A stretch of DNA of 6,811 nucleotides from Acetobacteraceae bacterium. GTDB taxonomy: Bacteria > Pseudomonadota > Alphaproteobacteria > Acetobacterales > Acetobacteraceae. The position numbers were made by a program, and so were the translations under genes. A model generated the notes under the pieces. That model saw only the letters and a program-made list of their open reading frames with translations, ran no database searches and was not told where the DNA came from. Positions 1-5,732 of the stretch are shown piece after piece. Numbering within the stretch: position 1 is the first letter of the stretch; every line of letters starts with the position of its first letter. Where the stretch lies: positions 1 through 6,811 of the forward strand of contig JADGHI010000206.1 in assembly GCA_019689515.1 (NCBI GenBank). The letters run 5' to 3'.

Positions 1-995
1 TCCCCGCCTACAACGAGGAGGCGGTGCTCCCCGCCTTCCACGCCCGCCTCGTCGCGGCGATGGAGCGCATCGGCCTCCCCTGGGAGGTGGTCTATGTGAA
101 CGACGGCTCGCACGACGGCACCCTGGCCTGCCTGATGGCGCTGCGTGCCGCCGATCCGCGCGTCGCGCTGGTCAACCTCAGCCGCAATTTCGGCAAGGAG
201 ATCGCGCTCACCGCCGGCCTGGACCACGCGGCGGGGGCGGAAGCCGTGGTGGTCATAGACGCCGACCTCCAGGACCCGCCCGAGGTGATCCCGGAACTCG
301 TCGCCGCCTGGCGGGAGGGCTTCGACGTGGTCTACGCCCAGCGCAGCGCGCGCCACGGCGAGAGCTGGTTCAAGCGCGCCACCGCCGCGGCCTTCTACCG
401 CCTCATGCAGCATGTCGGCGGCCGCGTCGAGCTGCCCAAGGACACCGGCGATTTCCGCCTGATGAGCCGCCGCGCGCTCGATGCGCTGCTCCGCCTGCGC
501 GAGCACCACCGTTTCATGAAGGGATTGTTCGCCTGGGTCGGCTTCCCCGCGCGCGCCGTGCTCTACGAGCGCCACCCACGCGCCGCCGGCACGACCAAGT
601 GGAACTACTGGCGCCTCTGGAACCTTTCGCTCGAGGGCATCACCAGCTTCACCGTCGCCCCGCTCAAGGTCGCGACCTATCTCGGCCTCGCGACCTCCAT
701 CCTCGCGCTGCTCTACGGCCTGCAGGTGGTGATCAAGACGGTGCTGTTCGGCAACCCGGTCGCGGGCTATCCAAGCCTGATGACCGTGGTGCTCTTCCTC
801 GGCGGCGTGCAGTTGATGACGCTCGGCATCATCGGCGAATATCTTGGCCGCGTGTTCAACGAGACCAAGCAGCGCCCGCTCTATATCGTCGAGCGGCACC
901 TCCCCAGCGGCGAACCGAAGGACGCCGCCACGCCGGCGACCGCCGGCGCCGTAACGGCAACCGCCCCACCGGGCACCGGCGCCGCCGCCGGCTGA
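1..995 (+). CDS. Family 2 glycosyltransferase, polyprenyl-phosphate sugar transferase type (5' partial)
   Basis: Likely transfers a sugar from a nucleotide sugar to undecaprenyl phosphate at the inner face of the membrane, for glycan or lipid modification. The gene enters the window already open: the codons from position 3 read PAYNEEAV, the usual start of a GT-A domain a few residues from the N-terminus, so only a short piece is missing. The GTG at 24 is internal, not the start. Numbering from that V: the nucleotide-binding DGS is at 27-29, the metal-binding DAD at 79-81 followed by LQDPP, the GDFRLM acceptor-region motif at 142-147, and the KWNYWRL segment at 192-198 before the membrane part. 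Two hydrophobic helices (about 213-237 and 249-273) follow, as in GtrB/ArnC/DPM1-like proteins with C-terminal anchors. The last ~27 residues are an Ala/Thr/Pro-rich tail without family features. The sugar and final acceptor cannot be read from sequence. The next gene starts 33 nt downstream on the same strand. Confidence 0.93.
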   Translation, partial: PAYNEEAVLPAFHARLVAAMERIGLPWEVVYVNDGSHDGTLACLMALRAADPRVALVNLSRNFGKEIALTAGLDHAAGAEAVVVIDADLQDPPEVIPELVAAWREGFDVVYAQRSARHGESWFKRATAAAFYRLMQHVGGRVELPKDTGDFRLMSRRALDALLRLREHHRFMKGLFAWVGFPARAVLYERHPRAAGTTKWNYWRLWNLSLEGITSFTVAPLKVATYLGLATSILALLYGLQVVIKTVLFGNPVAGYPSLMTVVLFLGGVQLMTLGIIGEYLGRVFNETKQRPLYIVERHLPSGEPKDAATPATAGAVTATAPPGTGAAAG

Positions 996-1028
996 ACCAC
1001 GGACGGGCCGAGAGGACTGCCGCCACGC

Positions 1029-2144
1029 ATGCCACGATCCCAACCCAAGGCCCCGGCACCGCCGGAGGTGCCGCCCTCGGCCGCCATTTCCGCCGCGCCG
1101 GCGGCGTCGCCCGAGCCCGACTTCGCCCCGCTCACCACCGAGCGGCTGATCCTCCGCCCGCTACGTCCCGAGGACGCACCCGCGCTCCACCGCCTGGTCA
1201 ACGACTGGGAGGTGGCCAAGAACCTGGCCCGCGTGCCCTTCCCCTATCCGCGCGAACTGGCCGACGAGTGGATCGCTTCCACTCGCGGGCGCCTCGCCAC
1301 CGGCGAGGGCTACGACCTCGCCATCGTCGGCCGCGACGAGCAGGACGGCGAGGTGCTGATCGGCTGCGTCGGCCTGCGGCTCGATCCCGGGACGCCGCGC
1401 GTCGCGGAACTCGGCTACTGGGTCGGGCGCCGCTTCTGGGGCCACGGCGTCGCCACCGAGGCCGCGGGGCGCCTGCTGCGCTGGGGCCTCGCCCATCTCG
1501 ACATCGACCATGTCGAGGCGAATGTGCTGCTCGACAACCACCGCTCCGCCGCGGTGCTGCGCCGGATCGGCTTCCAGGAGGCCGGCGAGGGCGTGCTAGA
1601 GTTCCTCTCCCGCGGCGGCCCGATGCCGGTGCGACGGTACGTGGCGCGGCGCGAGGACCTCCCCGTGCCGGAGGAGGACGGCCCGCCGACGCCCGCGGAG
1701 GCACCCGCGGCGGGGGAGGAGGCCGCATCGGCTCCGGCGGCGGGCAAGCCCGTCCTCCTGGTCGCCGCGGTCGCGCTGATCGATGCGGATGGCCGCGTGC
1801 TCCTCGCCCGGCGGCCGGAGGGCAAGCCGCTCGCCGGCCTTTGGGAGTTCCCGGGCGGCAAGGTCCATCCCGGCGAGACGCCGGAGGCTGCGCTGATCCG
1901 CGAGCTGAAGGAGGAACTCGGCATCGACGTCGCCGAGAGCTGCCTCGCCCCCTTCACCTTCGCCAGTCACGGCTACGAGCGCTTCCACCTGCTCATGCCG
2001 CTCTATCTCTGCCGCCGCTGGAACGGCACGATCGTTGCGCGCGAGGGCCAGGCGCTGGCCTGGGTGCGCCCCCAGCGCCTCGGCGACTACGCCATGCCGC
2101 CGGCCGACAAGCCGCTGGTCGCGCTGCTGCGCGACTTCCTGTAG
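1029..2144 (+). CDS. Fusion of GNAT N-acetyltransferase and MutT-like Nudix hydrolase
   Basis: A 371-residue protein with two enzymatic domains. Residues 1-33 are a Pro/Ala-rich leader. Residues ~34-205 form a RimJ/RimL-type GNAT domain: it opens with TTERLILRPLRPEDA, carries the acetyl-CoA pyrophosphate-binding pattern RxxGxG at R135-G138-G140, and ends with the typical NHRSAAVLRRIGF stretch. Residues ~206-240 are an acidic, Pro/Ala-rich linker. Residues 241-371 form a Nudix domain with a perfect box at 277-299 (Gx5Ex7REUxEExGU; G277, E283, R291, E292, E295, E296, G298), preceded by LWEFPGG as in MutT 8-oxo-dGTP diphosphatases. By family, the Nudix half would clean oxidised nucleotides or hydrolyse a related pyrophosphate; the GNAT half would acetylate an amine, often a protein N-terminus or small molecule. 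The joint substrate is unknown. The ribosome site is poor (AGAGGA at 1011-1016, 12 nt away), so the true start could lie further into the Pro/Ala-rich leader. Confidence 0.92.
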   Translation: MPRSQPKAPAPPEVPPSAAISAAPAASPEPDFAPLTTERLILRPLRPEDAPALHRLVNDWEVAKNLARVPFPYPRELADEWIASTRGRLATGEGYDLAIVGRDEQDGEVLIGCVGLRLDPGTPRVAELGYWVGRRFWGHGVATEAAGRLLRWGLAHLDIDHVEANVLLDNHRSAAVLRRIGFQEAGEGVLEFLSRGGPMPVRRYVARREDLPVPEEDGPPTPAEAPAAGEEAASAPAAGKPVLLVAAVALIDADGRVLLARRPEGKPLAGLWEFPGGKVHPGETPEAALIRELKEELGIDVAESCLAPFTFASHGYERFHLLMPLYLCRRWNGTIVAREGQALAWVRPQRLGDYAMPPADKPLVALLRDFL

Positions 2145-2162
2145 CCGGTTTCTGTAGCCTGG

Positions 2163-2187
2163 CCCCGAATCGGGGATATCATCCCCG
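2163..2187 (+). promoter_or_regulatory. Two overlapping, mutually exclusive small hairpins upstream of the CinA-domain gene
   Basis: In the 127-nt gap between the fusion gene and the CinA-domain gene, the segment CGGGG at 2171-2175 can pair either backwards with CCCCG at 2163-2167 or forwards, extended to CGGGGAT, with ATCCCCG at 2181-2187 (7 bp, 3-nt loop). Only one can form at a time. There is no T-run afterwards, so a classical terminator is not supported. It may be a weak attenuator, a Rho-dependent end, or chance in GC-rich DNA. An 8-bp direct repeat (CTGTAGCC at 2139-2146 and 2152-2159) lies just upstream. Confidence 0.25.
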
Positions 2188-2271
2188 CTCATGATCGCGT
2201 CGGAGGCGTCCTGGGCCGATGCCGGTCGGCAAGCCGGACCGCCGCGCAATGCCTCGTGAGCCGGAGACTCC

Positions 2272-3048
2272 ATGACCGCCCCTTCCAACCCCACCGCCTG
2301 CCTGCTCATCATCGGCGACGAGGTGCTCTCCGGCCGCACCCAGGACGCCAATCTCCAGTACATCGCCCGGCGGCTCGGCGAGATCGGCATCCCGCTGCGC
2401 GAGGCGCGCGTCATCCCCGACGACCGCGCCGTGATCGTCGCCACCGTCAACGAGGTGCGGGCCAAGTACGACCACGTCTTCACCACGGGCGGCATCGGCC
2501 CGACCCATGACGACATCACCAGCGAGTGCATCGCCGAGGCCTTCGGCGTGCCCTGGGAGCCGCACCCCGAGGCCTGGGCGCGGCTGGAGAACTACTACCG
2601 AAGCCGGAACCCGCCCGGCGAGTTCAACGCCGCGCGCCAGCGCATGGCCACCATGCCGCGCGGCGCGACGCTGATCGACAACGTCGTCTCGCTCGCCCCC
2701 GGCTTCACCATGGGCAATGTGCACGTGCTCGCCGGCGTGCCGCGCATCTGCCAGGCGATGTTCGAGGCGCTGGCGCCGCGGCTGCGCGGCGGCCCGCCGG
2801 TCGTCTCGCGCACGGTGCACGCGCACGGGCTGATGGAGGGCCGCATCGCCGAGGGCCTCGCCGAGATCCAGCGGCGCTGGCCGGAGGTGAGCATCGGCAG
2901 CTACCCCTATTACCGCCCGGAGGGCGGCGGCGGCGTCGCCGTGGTGGCGAAGGGCACGGACCCGGATCAGGTGCAGGCGGCGGCACGCGACGTCGCGGCC
3001 TTCATGCGCGCCGCCGGCGGCCAGCCCGTGGAGGGCGAGCCCGCCTAG
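2272..3048 (+). CDS. CinA N-terminal (MoCF/molybdopterin-binding) domain protein, single-domain form
   Basis: A 258-residue cytosolic protein of the 'competence/damage-inducible protein A' type (COG1058). The family signatures are intact: GDEVLSGRTQDAN at 15-27, the nucleotide/molybdopterin-binding loop TTGGIGPTHDD at 71-81, PGF at 143-145 and a GVP at 155-157. In studied CinA proteins this domain carries ADP-ribose or related pyrophosphatase activity in NAD recycling; some members resemble MoeA/MogA folds without making cofactor. Full-length CinA (about 410-430 residues) has a C-terminal PncC amidase domain, absent here because the frame stops naturally after the MoCF domain, so this is the short form. 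The ATG at 2272 is backed by GGAG at 2263-2266, 5 nt away. The gene follows the Nudix fusion by 127 nt on the same strand and converges with the regulator that ends at 3129. Confidence 0.93.
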   Translation: MTAPSNPTACLLIIGDEVLSGRTQDANLQYIARRLGEIGIPLREARVIPDDRAVIVATVNEVRAKYDHVFTTGGIGPTHDDITSECIAEAFGVPWEPHPEAWARLENYYRSRNPPGEFNAARQRMATMPRGATLIDNVVSLAPGFTMGNVHVLAGVPRICQAMFEALAPRLRGGPPVVSRTVHAHGLMEGRIAEGLAEIQRRWPEVSIGSYPYYRPEGGGGVAVVAKGTDPDQVQAAARDVAAFMRAAGGQPVEGEPA

Positions 3049-3054
3049 CCCCAT

Positions 3055-3080
3055 GTCGGCCTGACTACGGTCGGGCCGGC
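3055..3080 (+). terminator. Hairpin with UACG tetraloop between convergent genes
   Basis: Just 6 nt after the CinA-domain stop codon, GTCGGCCTGAC (3055-3065) pairs with GTCGGGCCGGC (3070-3080): 11 bp including two G-U wobbles, around the loop TACG. The closing pair is C-G, so the RNA has the cUNCGg form of an unusually stable tetraloop. No long T-run follows; a short GCGTTT lies 10 nt on. It is a good candidate end for the plus-strand transcript and could also act on the minus-strand transcript arriving from the regulator gene. Confidence 0.5.
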
Positions 3081-3128
3081 AACACCCCGGGCGTTTCCAA
3101 CCAGCGCGATCGCGGCCTGGCTACCCCC

Positions 3129-3971
3129 TCACCGGCCCGCGGCGGCAGCGGCGGCCAACGCCCGCAGCGCCTCGCCGGTCGCCGCGTCGGCGGGGAAGAA
3201 GGTCTCGAGCGCGAGCTCGGCCAGAGTGATGTCCACCGGCGTGCCGAACACCGTCGTCGTGCTGATCAGCGAGAGCACCGGCCCGCCGGAGGGCAGGGCG
3301 AGGCGCAGCGGCACGACGACGCCCGCGGGCTCGGCTTCCACGCCCCGCACGGCCGGCGCCGGATAGCCCTTCAACTCCTCGAGCAGCGCGACGAGGACGG
3401 GATCGGCGCTGACCTCTACCTGCCGCCGTAGCCGCGCCAGCAGATGCGCCCGCCATTCGCCGAGATTGGCGATGCGCGGCGCGAGTCCCGCGGGGTGCAG
3501 GCTCAGCCGCAGCACGTTGACCGGCGGCCGCAGCAGCGCCGCGTCGGCACCGGCGATCAGCGGCCCGACCGCACGGTTGGCGGCGAGCAGCGTCCAATGC
3601 CGGTCCACCGCGAGCGCCGGATAGGGCTCGTGCCCGGTGAGCACCTGGTCCACCGCCTGCCGCGCCGCCGCCAGCGCCGGGTCGTCGAGCCGCCGTTCGG
3701 GAAAGGCCGGCGCATAGCCGGCCGCGACGAGGAGTAGGTTGCGCTCGCGCAGGGGAACCTCCAGTCGCTCGGCGAGGCGCATCACCATCTCGCGGCTCGG
3801 CCGTGCGCGCCCGGTTTCGAGGAAGCTCAGATGCCGCGCCGAGATCTCCGCATCGAGCGCGAGGTCGAGCTGGCTCAGCCGCCGCCGCTCGCGCCAGCTG
3901 CGCAGGAGCGCGCCCACCGTGACGGGCTGCGGCTGCGCGGCGTGGGTCCTGCTGCTGGTGCTGCTGCTCAT
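3129..3971 (-). CDS. XRE-family regulator with MmyB-like ligand-binding domain
   Basis: A 280-residue DNA-binding protein. After a Ser/Gln-rich start, residues ~19-74 form an XRE helix-turn-helix: LLRSWRERRRLSQLDLA, then ISARHLSFLETGRARPSREMV (43-63), the diagnostic pattern of this subfamily. Residues ~105-262 match the MmyB-like ligand-binding domain (a PAS-like fold reported to bind fatty-acid-type ligands in one structure): YPALAVDRHWTLLAANRA at 117-134, NVLRLSLHPAGLAPRIANL at 152-170 with EW at 172-173, and the closing STTTVFGTP (237-245) with TFFPAD at 257-262. It reads away from the NTF2-like gene and probably controls that operon and itself through the shared gap. No Shine-Dalgarno precedes the ATG; instead a TATGCT box ends 6 nt before it, which suggests a leaderless message. 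The ligand is unknown. Confidence 0.93.
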   Translation of the reverse strand: MSSSTSSRTHAAQPQPVTVGALLRSWRERRRLSQLDLALDAEISARHLSFLETGRARPSREMVMRLAERLEVPLRERNLLLVAAGYAPAFPERRLDDPALAAARQAVDQVLTGHEPYPALAVDRHWTLLAANRAVGPLIAGADAALLRPPVNVLRLSLHPAGLAPRIANLGEWRAHLLARLRRQVEVSADPVLVALLEELKGYPAPAVRGVEAEPAGVVVPLRLALPSGGPVLSLISTTTVFGTPVDITLAELALETFFPADAATGEALRALAAAAAAGR

Positions 3972-3977
3972 GCGGAG

Positions 3978-4008
3978 AGCATAGCGCCGGCGGATGCACG
4001 CCGGCGCT
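3978..4008 (-). promoter_or_regulatory. Candidate leaderless promoter and operator palindrome of the MmyB-type regulator
   Basis: On the minus strand TATGCT (3983 to 3978) resembles a -10 box (4 of 6 matches to TATAAT). It is followed by 6 nt and then the ATG at 3971, placing transcription start about at the A of the start codon. Immediately upstream, AGCGCCGGCG (3983-3992) and CGCCGGCGCT (3999-4008) form a perfect 10-bp inverted repeat around GATGCA. It lies in the -10/-35 spacing, where a bound dimer could block or remodel the promoter. No convincing -35 hexamer is visible. The binding protein is inferred to be the adjacent regulator. Confidence 0.45.
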
Positions 4009-4069
4009 TACCTCCGACGTAATCGACCCTCCGCCCCCCGATCGCGAAGCATGGCCGTGCGTCCAACGC

Positions 4070-4097
4070 GCCCTGCCCGTCCGCCGGACGGCAGGGC
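4070..4097 (+). promoter_or_regulatory. Bulged hairpin in the leader of the NTF2-like/membrane-protein operon
   Basis: GCCCTGCC (4070-4077) pairs with GGCAGGGC (4090-4097), and after one unpaired C at 4078, GTCC (4079-4082) pairs with GGAC (4086-4089), giving about 12 bp with a single bulge and a tiny loop. It lies 42 nt before the ATG at 4140, ahead of the ribosome site. It could be a leader structure affecting translation or mRNA stability, or a second DNA-binding site for the divergent regulator. Nothing else in the sequence decides between these. Confidence 0.3.
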
Positions 4098-4123
4098 CGC
4101 GGAGGAGCGGCGTCCACCAGCAC

Positions 4124-4130
4124 GGAGGAG
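4124..4130 (+). promoter_or_regulatory. Strong Shine-Dalgarno of the NTF2-like gene
   Basis: GGAGGAG sits 9 nt before the ATG at 4140 and fixes that start. It is among the best ribosome sites in the window, in contrast to the two regulator genes, which have none. Confidence 0.8.
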
Positions 4131-4139
4131 CAACGCATC

Positions 4140-4538
4140 ATGACGACCGCCACCGACCACACCGACCTTGCCGATCGCTGCCTCGCGATCTGGAACGAGA
4201 CCGACGAGGTCCGCCGGCGGGACCTGATCGCGCGCACCTGGACCGAGGACGCGCTCTACCTCGACCCGTCGCAGCGCGGCGAGGGCCATGCCGGCATCGA
4301 CGCCATGGTGCGCGCGGTGCAGGCGCGCTTCCCCGGCCTGCGCTTCCGCCGCATCGGCCCGGTGGACGGGTTCCAGGACCGGCTGCGCGTCGCCTGGGAA
4401 TTCGGCCCCGAGGGAGGCGGAGCGCCGGTCCTCACCGGCCTCGATGTCGGCATCCTGGCCGAAGATGGGCGCCTGCGCGCGGTGACCGGCTTCTTCGACC
4501 CGGCGCCGGCGCCCGCCGCCGGCAGGGCCGCGTCATGA
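4140..4538 (+). CDS. NTF2-like / SnoaL-like small protein
   Basis: A 132-residue soluble protein of the nuclear-transport-factor-2-like (SnoaL-like) superfamily, a cone-shaped fold used by isomerases, cyclases, dehydratases and ligand-binding proteins. Visible features: an N-terminal helix region LADRCLAIWNETD (10-22), then DLIARTWTEDALYLDP (28-43), the typical Trp/Asp stretch at the pocket mouth, GHAGIDAMVRAVQARFPGLRF (49-69), and beta strands RLRVAWEFG (81-89), TGLDVGILAEDGRLRAVTGFFD (99-120). The Ala/Pro-rich end (121-132) is outside the fold. Catalytic residues cannot be assigned. It is the first gene of an operon facing the MmyB-type regulator, a neighbourhood I recall as common for NTF2-like genes, so its ligand or substrate may be what the regulator responds to. 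Its TGA overlaps an ATG of the next frame (ATGA at 4535-4538). Confidence 0.9.
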   Translation: MTTATDHTDLADRCLAIWNETDEVRRRDLIARTWTEDALYLDPSQRGEGHAGIDAMVRAVQARFPGLRFRRIGPVDGFQDRLRVAWEFGPEGGGAPVLTGLDVGILAEDGRLRAVTGFFDPAPAPAAGRAAS

Positions 4539-4544
4539 GGGAGG
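4538..4544 (+). promoter_or_regulatory. Shine-Dalgarno deciding the start of the small membrane protein
   Basis: AGGGAGG lies 8 nt before the ATG at 4553. The earlier in-frame ATG at 4535 overlaps the upstream stop codon and has no comparable site before it, so 4553 is the preferred start. The site begins on the last base of the upstream stop codon, which suits translational coupling. Confidence 0.65.
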
Positions 4545-4552
4545 CAAAGGCG

Positions 4553-4963
4553 ATGCCGACCACGACGACCCGCATCTCGCCCTTCCTGCGCCGCGTGCTG
4601 CTCGCCGACGCCGCGGCCAGCGGCCTCACCGGGCTCGTGATGGCGCTCGGCGCCGATGCCCCGCTCTTCGGCCTGCTCGGGGTGCCGGAGGCGCTGCTAC
4701 GCTACGCCGGGCTCGCCCTGCTGCCCTTCGCGGGCTTCGTCCTCTGGCTCGCGGCGCGCGGGGCGGCGGTGCCGCGGCTGGCCATCTGGGTGGTGATCCT
4801 CGGCAACGCGCTCTGGGCGGTGGACAGCCTGGCGCTGCTGCTGAGCGGCTGGATCGCGCCGACCGCGCTCGGCATCGGTTTCGTCGCCGCGCAGGCGCTC
4901 GCCGTCGCAGTGCTGGCCGAGCTGCAATATGTCGGCCTGCGCCGGTCGCAGCCGGCGGCGTGA
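4553..4963 (+). CDS. Four-helix inner membrane protein of unknown function
   Basis: A 136-residue protein (142 if the ATG at 4535 were used) with four predicted membrane helices at about 12-33, 48-68, 76-98 and 101-124. After each pair the loop carries the Arg residues (FLRRVLL at 11-17, AARGAAVPR at 67-75, LRRSQ at 129-133), so both ends are probably cytoplasmic. Conserved-looking features are LLADAAASGLTG (16-27), the polar NALWAVDS stretch inside helix 3 (85-92) and the end AELQYVGLRR (122-131). I recall similar small proteins in proteobacteria annotated only as hypothetical, with no known function. It is the second gene of the operon begun by the NTF2-like gene, so a shared role is likely but unproven. 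No signal peptide or enzymatic motif is visible. Confidence 0.85.
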   Translation: MPTTTTRISPFLRRVLLADAAASGLTGLVMALGADAPLFGLLGVPEALLRYAGLALLPFAGFVLWLAARGAAVPRLAIWVVILGNALWAVDSLALLLSGWIAPTALGIGFVAAQALAVAVLAELQYVGLRRSQPAA

Positions 4964-4973
4964 TCACCGCCAT

Positions 4974-5014
4974 TGGCGCGGGGTCGGGGGCGATGCGCTC
5001 CCGGCCCCGCGTCG
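4974..5014. terminator. Long bidirectional terminator hairpin between convergent genes
   Basis: Between the membrane-protein stop (4963) and the cupin stop (5023), GCGGGGTCGGG (4978-4988) pairs with CCCGGCCCCGC (5000-5010) with one wobble. The stem continues inward (4989-4992 with 4996-4999, loop ATG) and outward to 4974/5014, for about 19 bp in all with four wobble pairs. There is no T-run on either side. Position and strength make it a likely end for both transcripts. Confidence 0.6.
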
Positions 5015-5022
5015 CATCGTGC

Positions 5023-5550
5023 CTATTGCGCGGCGACGGCGGCGGTGCCCTCGACCGCCTCGTAGGGATCGCGCTTCACGCGGTCCATGTTGACGCCCTC
5101 GATGCGCAGCAGGCGGGTCGGCCCGTCGCGGCGCGGCGAGTGCAGCACGCCCGGCTCATAGAGATAGGCGTCGCCCGGCCGCAGCACGTAATCGCGCAGG
5201 CGCCGCGCCTTGCCCGGCTTGCCATCGCTCGGCCGCGCGAGGCACTCCCAGTCCGTCATCACCGTCTCGCCCGCCGCCTGGCCGTAGATCGCCCAGGACG
5301 GGCCGTGATCGTGCGGCTGGCTGGTCTTCGGCCCCCTGTAGGCGTGCGCGAGGATGGTGAAGCCGAGTTCCGGATCCTCGTAGAGCACCTTCCGCTCCGG
5401 CGTGCCCTCCGGGATGTAGGTCGCGACGAAGGTCGGGTCCTGCAGCACCTCCTTCACGAGCGCGCAGACCTGCTTGCGGCCCTCCGTGCCGGGATGGGTC
5501 TTCAGGGCGTCGTGGCATCGTGCCGCGAATTGTTCGAGCGACATGCCCAT
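5023..5550 (-). CDS. Three-histidine cupin, distantly cysteine-dioxygenase-like
   Basis: A 175-residue protein with one cupin barrel. Metal ligands are visible: H80 and H82 in PHDHGPSWAIYG, and H137 in PGVLHSPRR. This matches the three-His iron site of thiol dioxygenases, which oxidise cysteine or 3-mercaptopropionate to sulfinates, rather than the 3-His/1-Glu site of many cupins. The helical N-terminal part (4-45) and the ILAHAYRGPK entry strand also fit that group. However, no Cys stands just after the HxH where mammalian cysteine dioxygenase has its Cys-Tyr cross-link residue, so the substrate should be left open. RPGDAYLYEPG (124-134) is the second cupin motif and IEGVNMDRVKRDPYE (150-164) a conserved-looking tail. 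The frame could extend upstream to 5646, but GGAGGT at 5563-5558 lies 7 nt before the ATG at 5550 and decides for that start. Confidence 0.85.
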   Translation of the reverse strand: MGMSLEQFAARCHDALKTHPGTEGRKQVCALVKEVLQDPTFVATYIPEGTPERKVLYEDPELGFTILAHAYRGPKTSQPHDHGPSWAIYGQAAGETVMTDWECLARPSDGKPGKARRLRDYVLRPGDAYLYEPGVLHSPRRDGPTRLLRIEGVNMDRVKRDPYEAVEGTAAVAAQ

Positions 5551-5557
5551 GGGCGGG

Positions 5558-5563
5558 ACCTCC
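5558..5563 (-). promoter_or_regulatory. Shine-Dalgarno of the cupin gene
   Basis: On the minus strand GGAGGT stands 7 nt before the ATG at 5550, a textbook ribosome site. It rules against the longer in-frame start at 5646. Confidence 0.75.
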
Positions 5564-5653
5564 GGAATTCCCGTGGCTGGCACCCGTAGGCATAGCAGCG
5601 TCCGGCCGGCGGCGGGAAGCGGGAACCGCGCTCCGCTTCGCGTCACGCCAGGA

Positions 5654-5684
5654 GATCACTCCGCCATCCCGCGGGCGGAGTATC
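5654..5684. repeat. Inverted repeat between the relic and the cupin gene
   Basis: ACTCCGCC (5658-5665) and GGCGGAGT (5674-5681) are a perfect 8-bp inverted repeat around an 8-nt loop, extended by GAT/ATC (5654-5656 with 5682-5684) across one bulged C. It lies about 105 nt upstream of the cupin start in the 182-nt gap that must hold the cupin promoter. It may be an operator, or a terminator left from the decayed gene upstream. No clear -35/-10 pair was found in this gap. Confidence 0.35.
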
Positions 5685-5732
5685 CTGCACGGGAGTTGGG
5701 CGGACCGACAACACCCGGCACGGCGGAAGCCA

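Noticed and set aside
599..2194. A 531-codon plus-strand frame overlapping the glycosyltransferase and fusion genes
   Set aside because: Its translation is Arg/Pro/Gly-rich without any domain and it runs out of frame through two well-supported genes; such long shadows are normal at this GC content.
2179..3054. A 291-codon minus-strand frame opposite the CinA-domain gene
   Set aside because: His/Arg/Ala-rich antisense shadow; the plus-strand CinA motifs explain the region fully.
3944..3971. CTG/CTC triplet run at the start of the regulator as a possible microsatellite
   Set aside because: It is only the Ser-rich N-terminal coding stretch (SSSTSS) read from the other strand, too short and imperfect to be a repeat element.
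4960..5589. A 209-codon plus-strand frame opposite the cupin gene
   Set aside because: No recognisable family, and it would read through the terminator hairpin; the minus strand has cupin motifs and a good ribosome site.
5023..5646. Longer start for the cupin gene at 5646
   Set aside because: The extra 32 residues look unlike the family, and the GGAGGT site points to 5550.
5551..5732. Possible short protein MASAVPGVVGPP in the gap after the relic (minus strand)
   Set aside because: Twenty-five codons, no ribosome site, no similarity recognised, and it overlaps the inverted repeat at 5654-5684.
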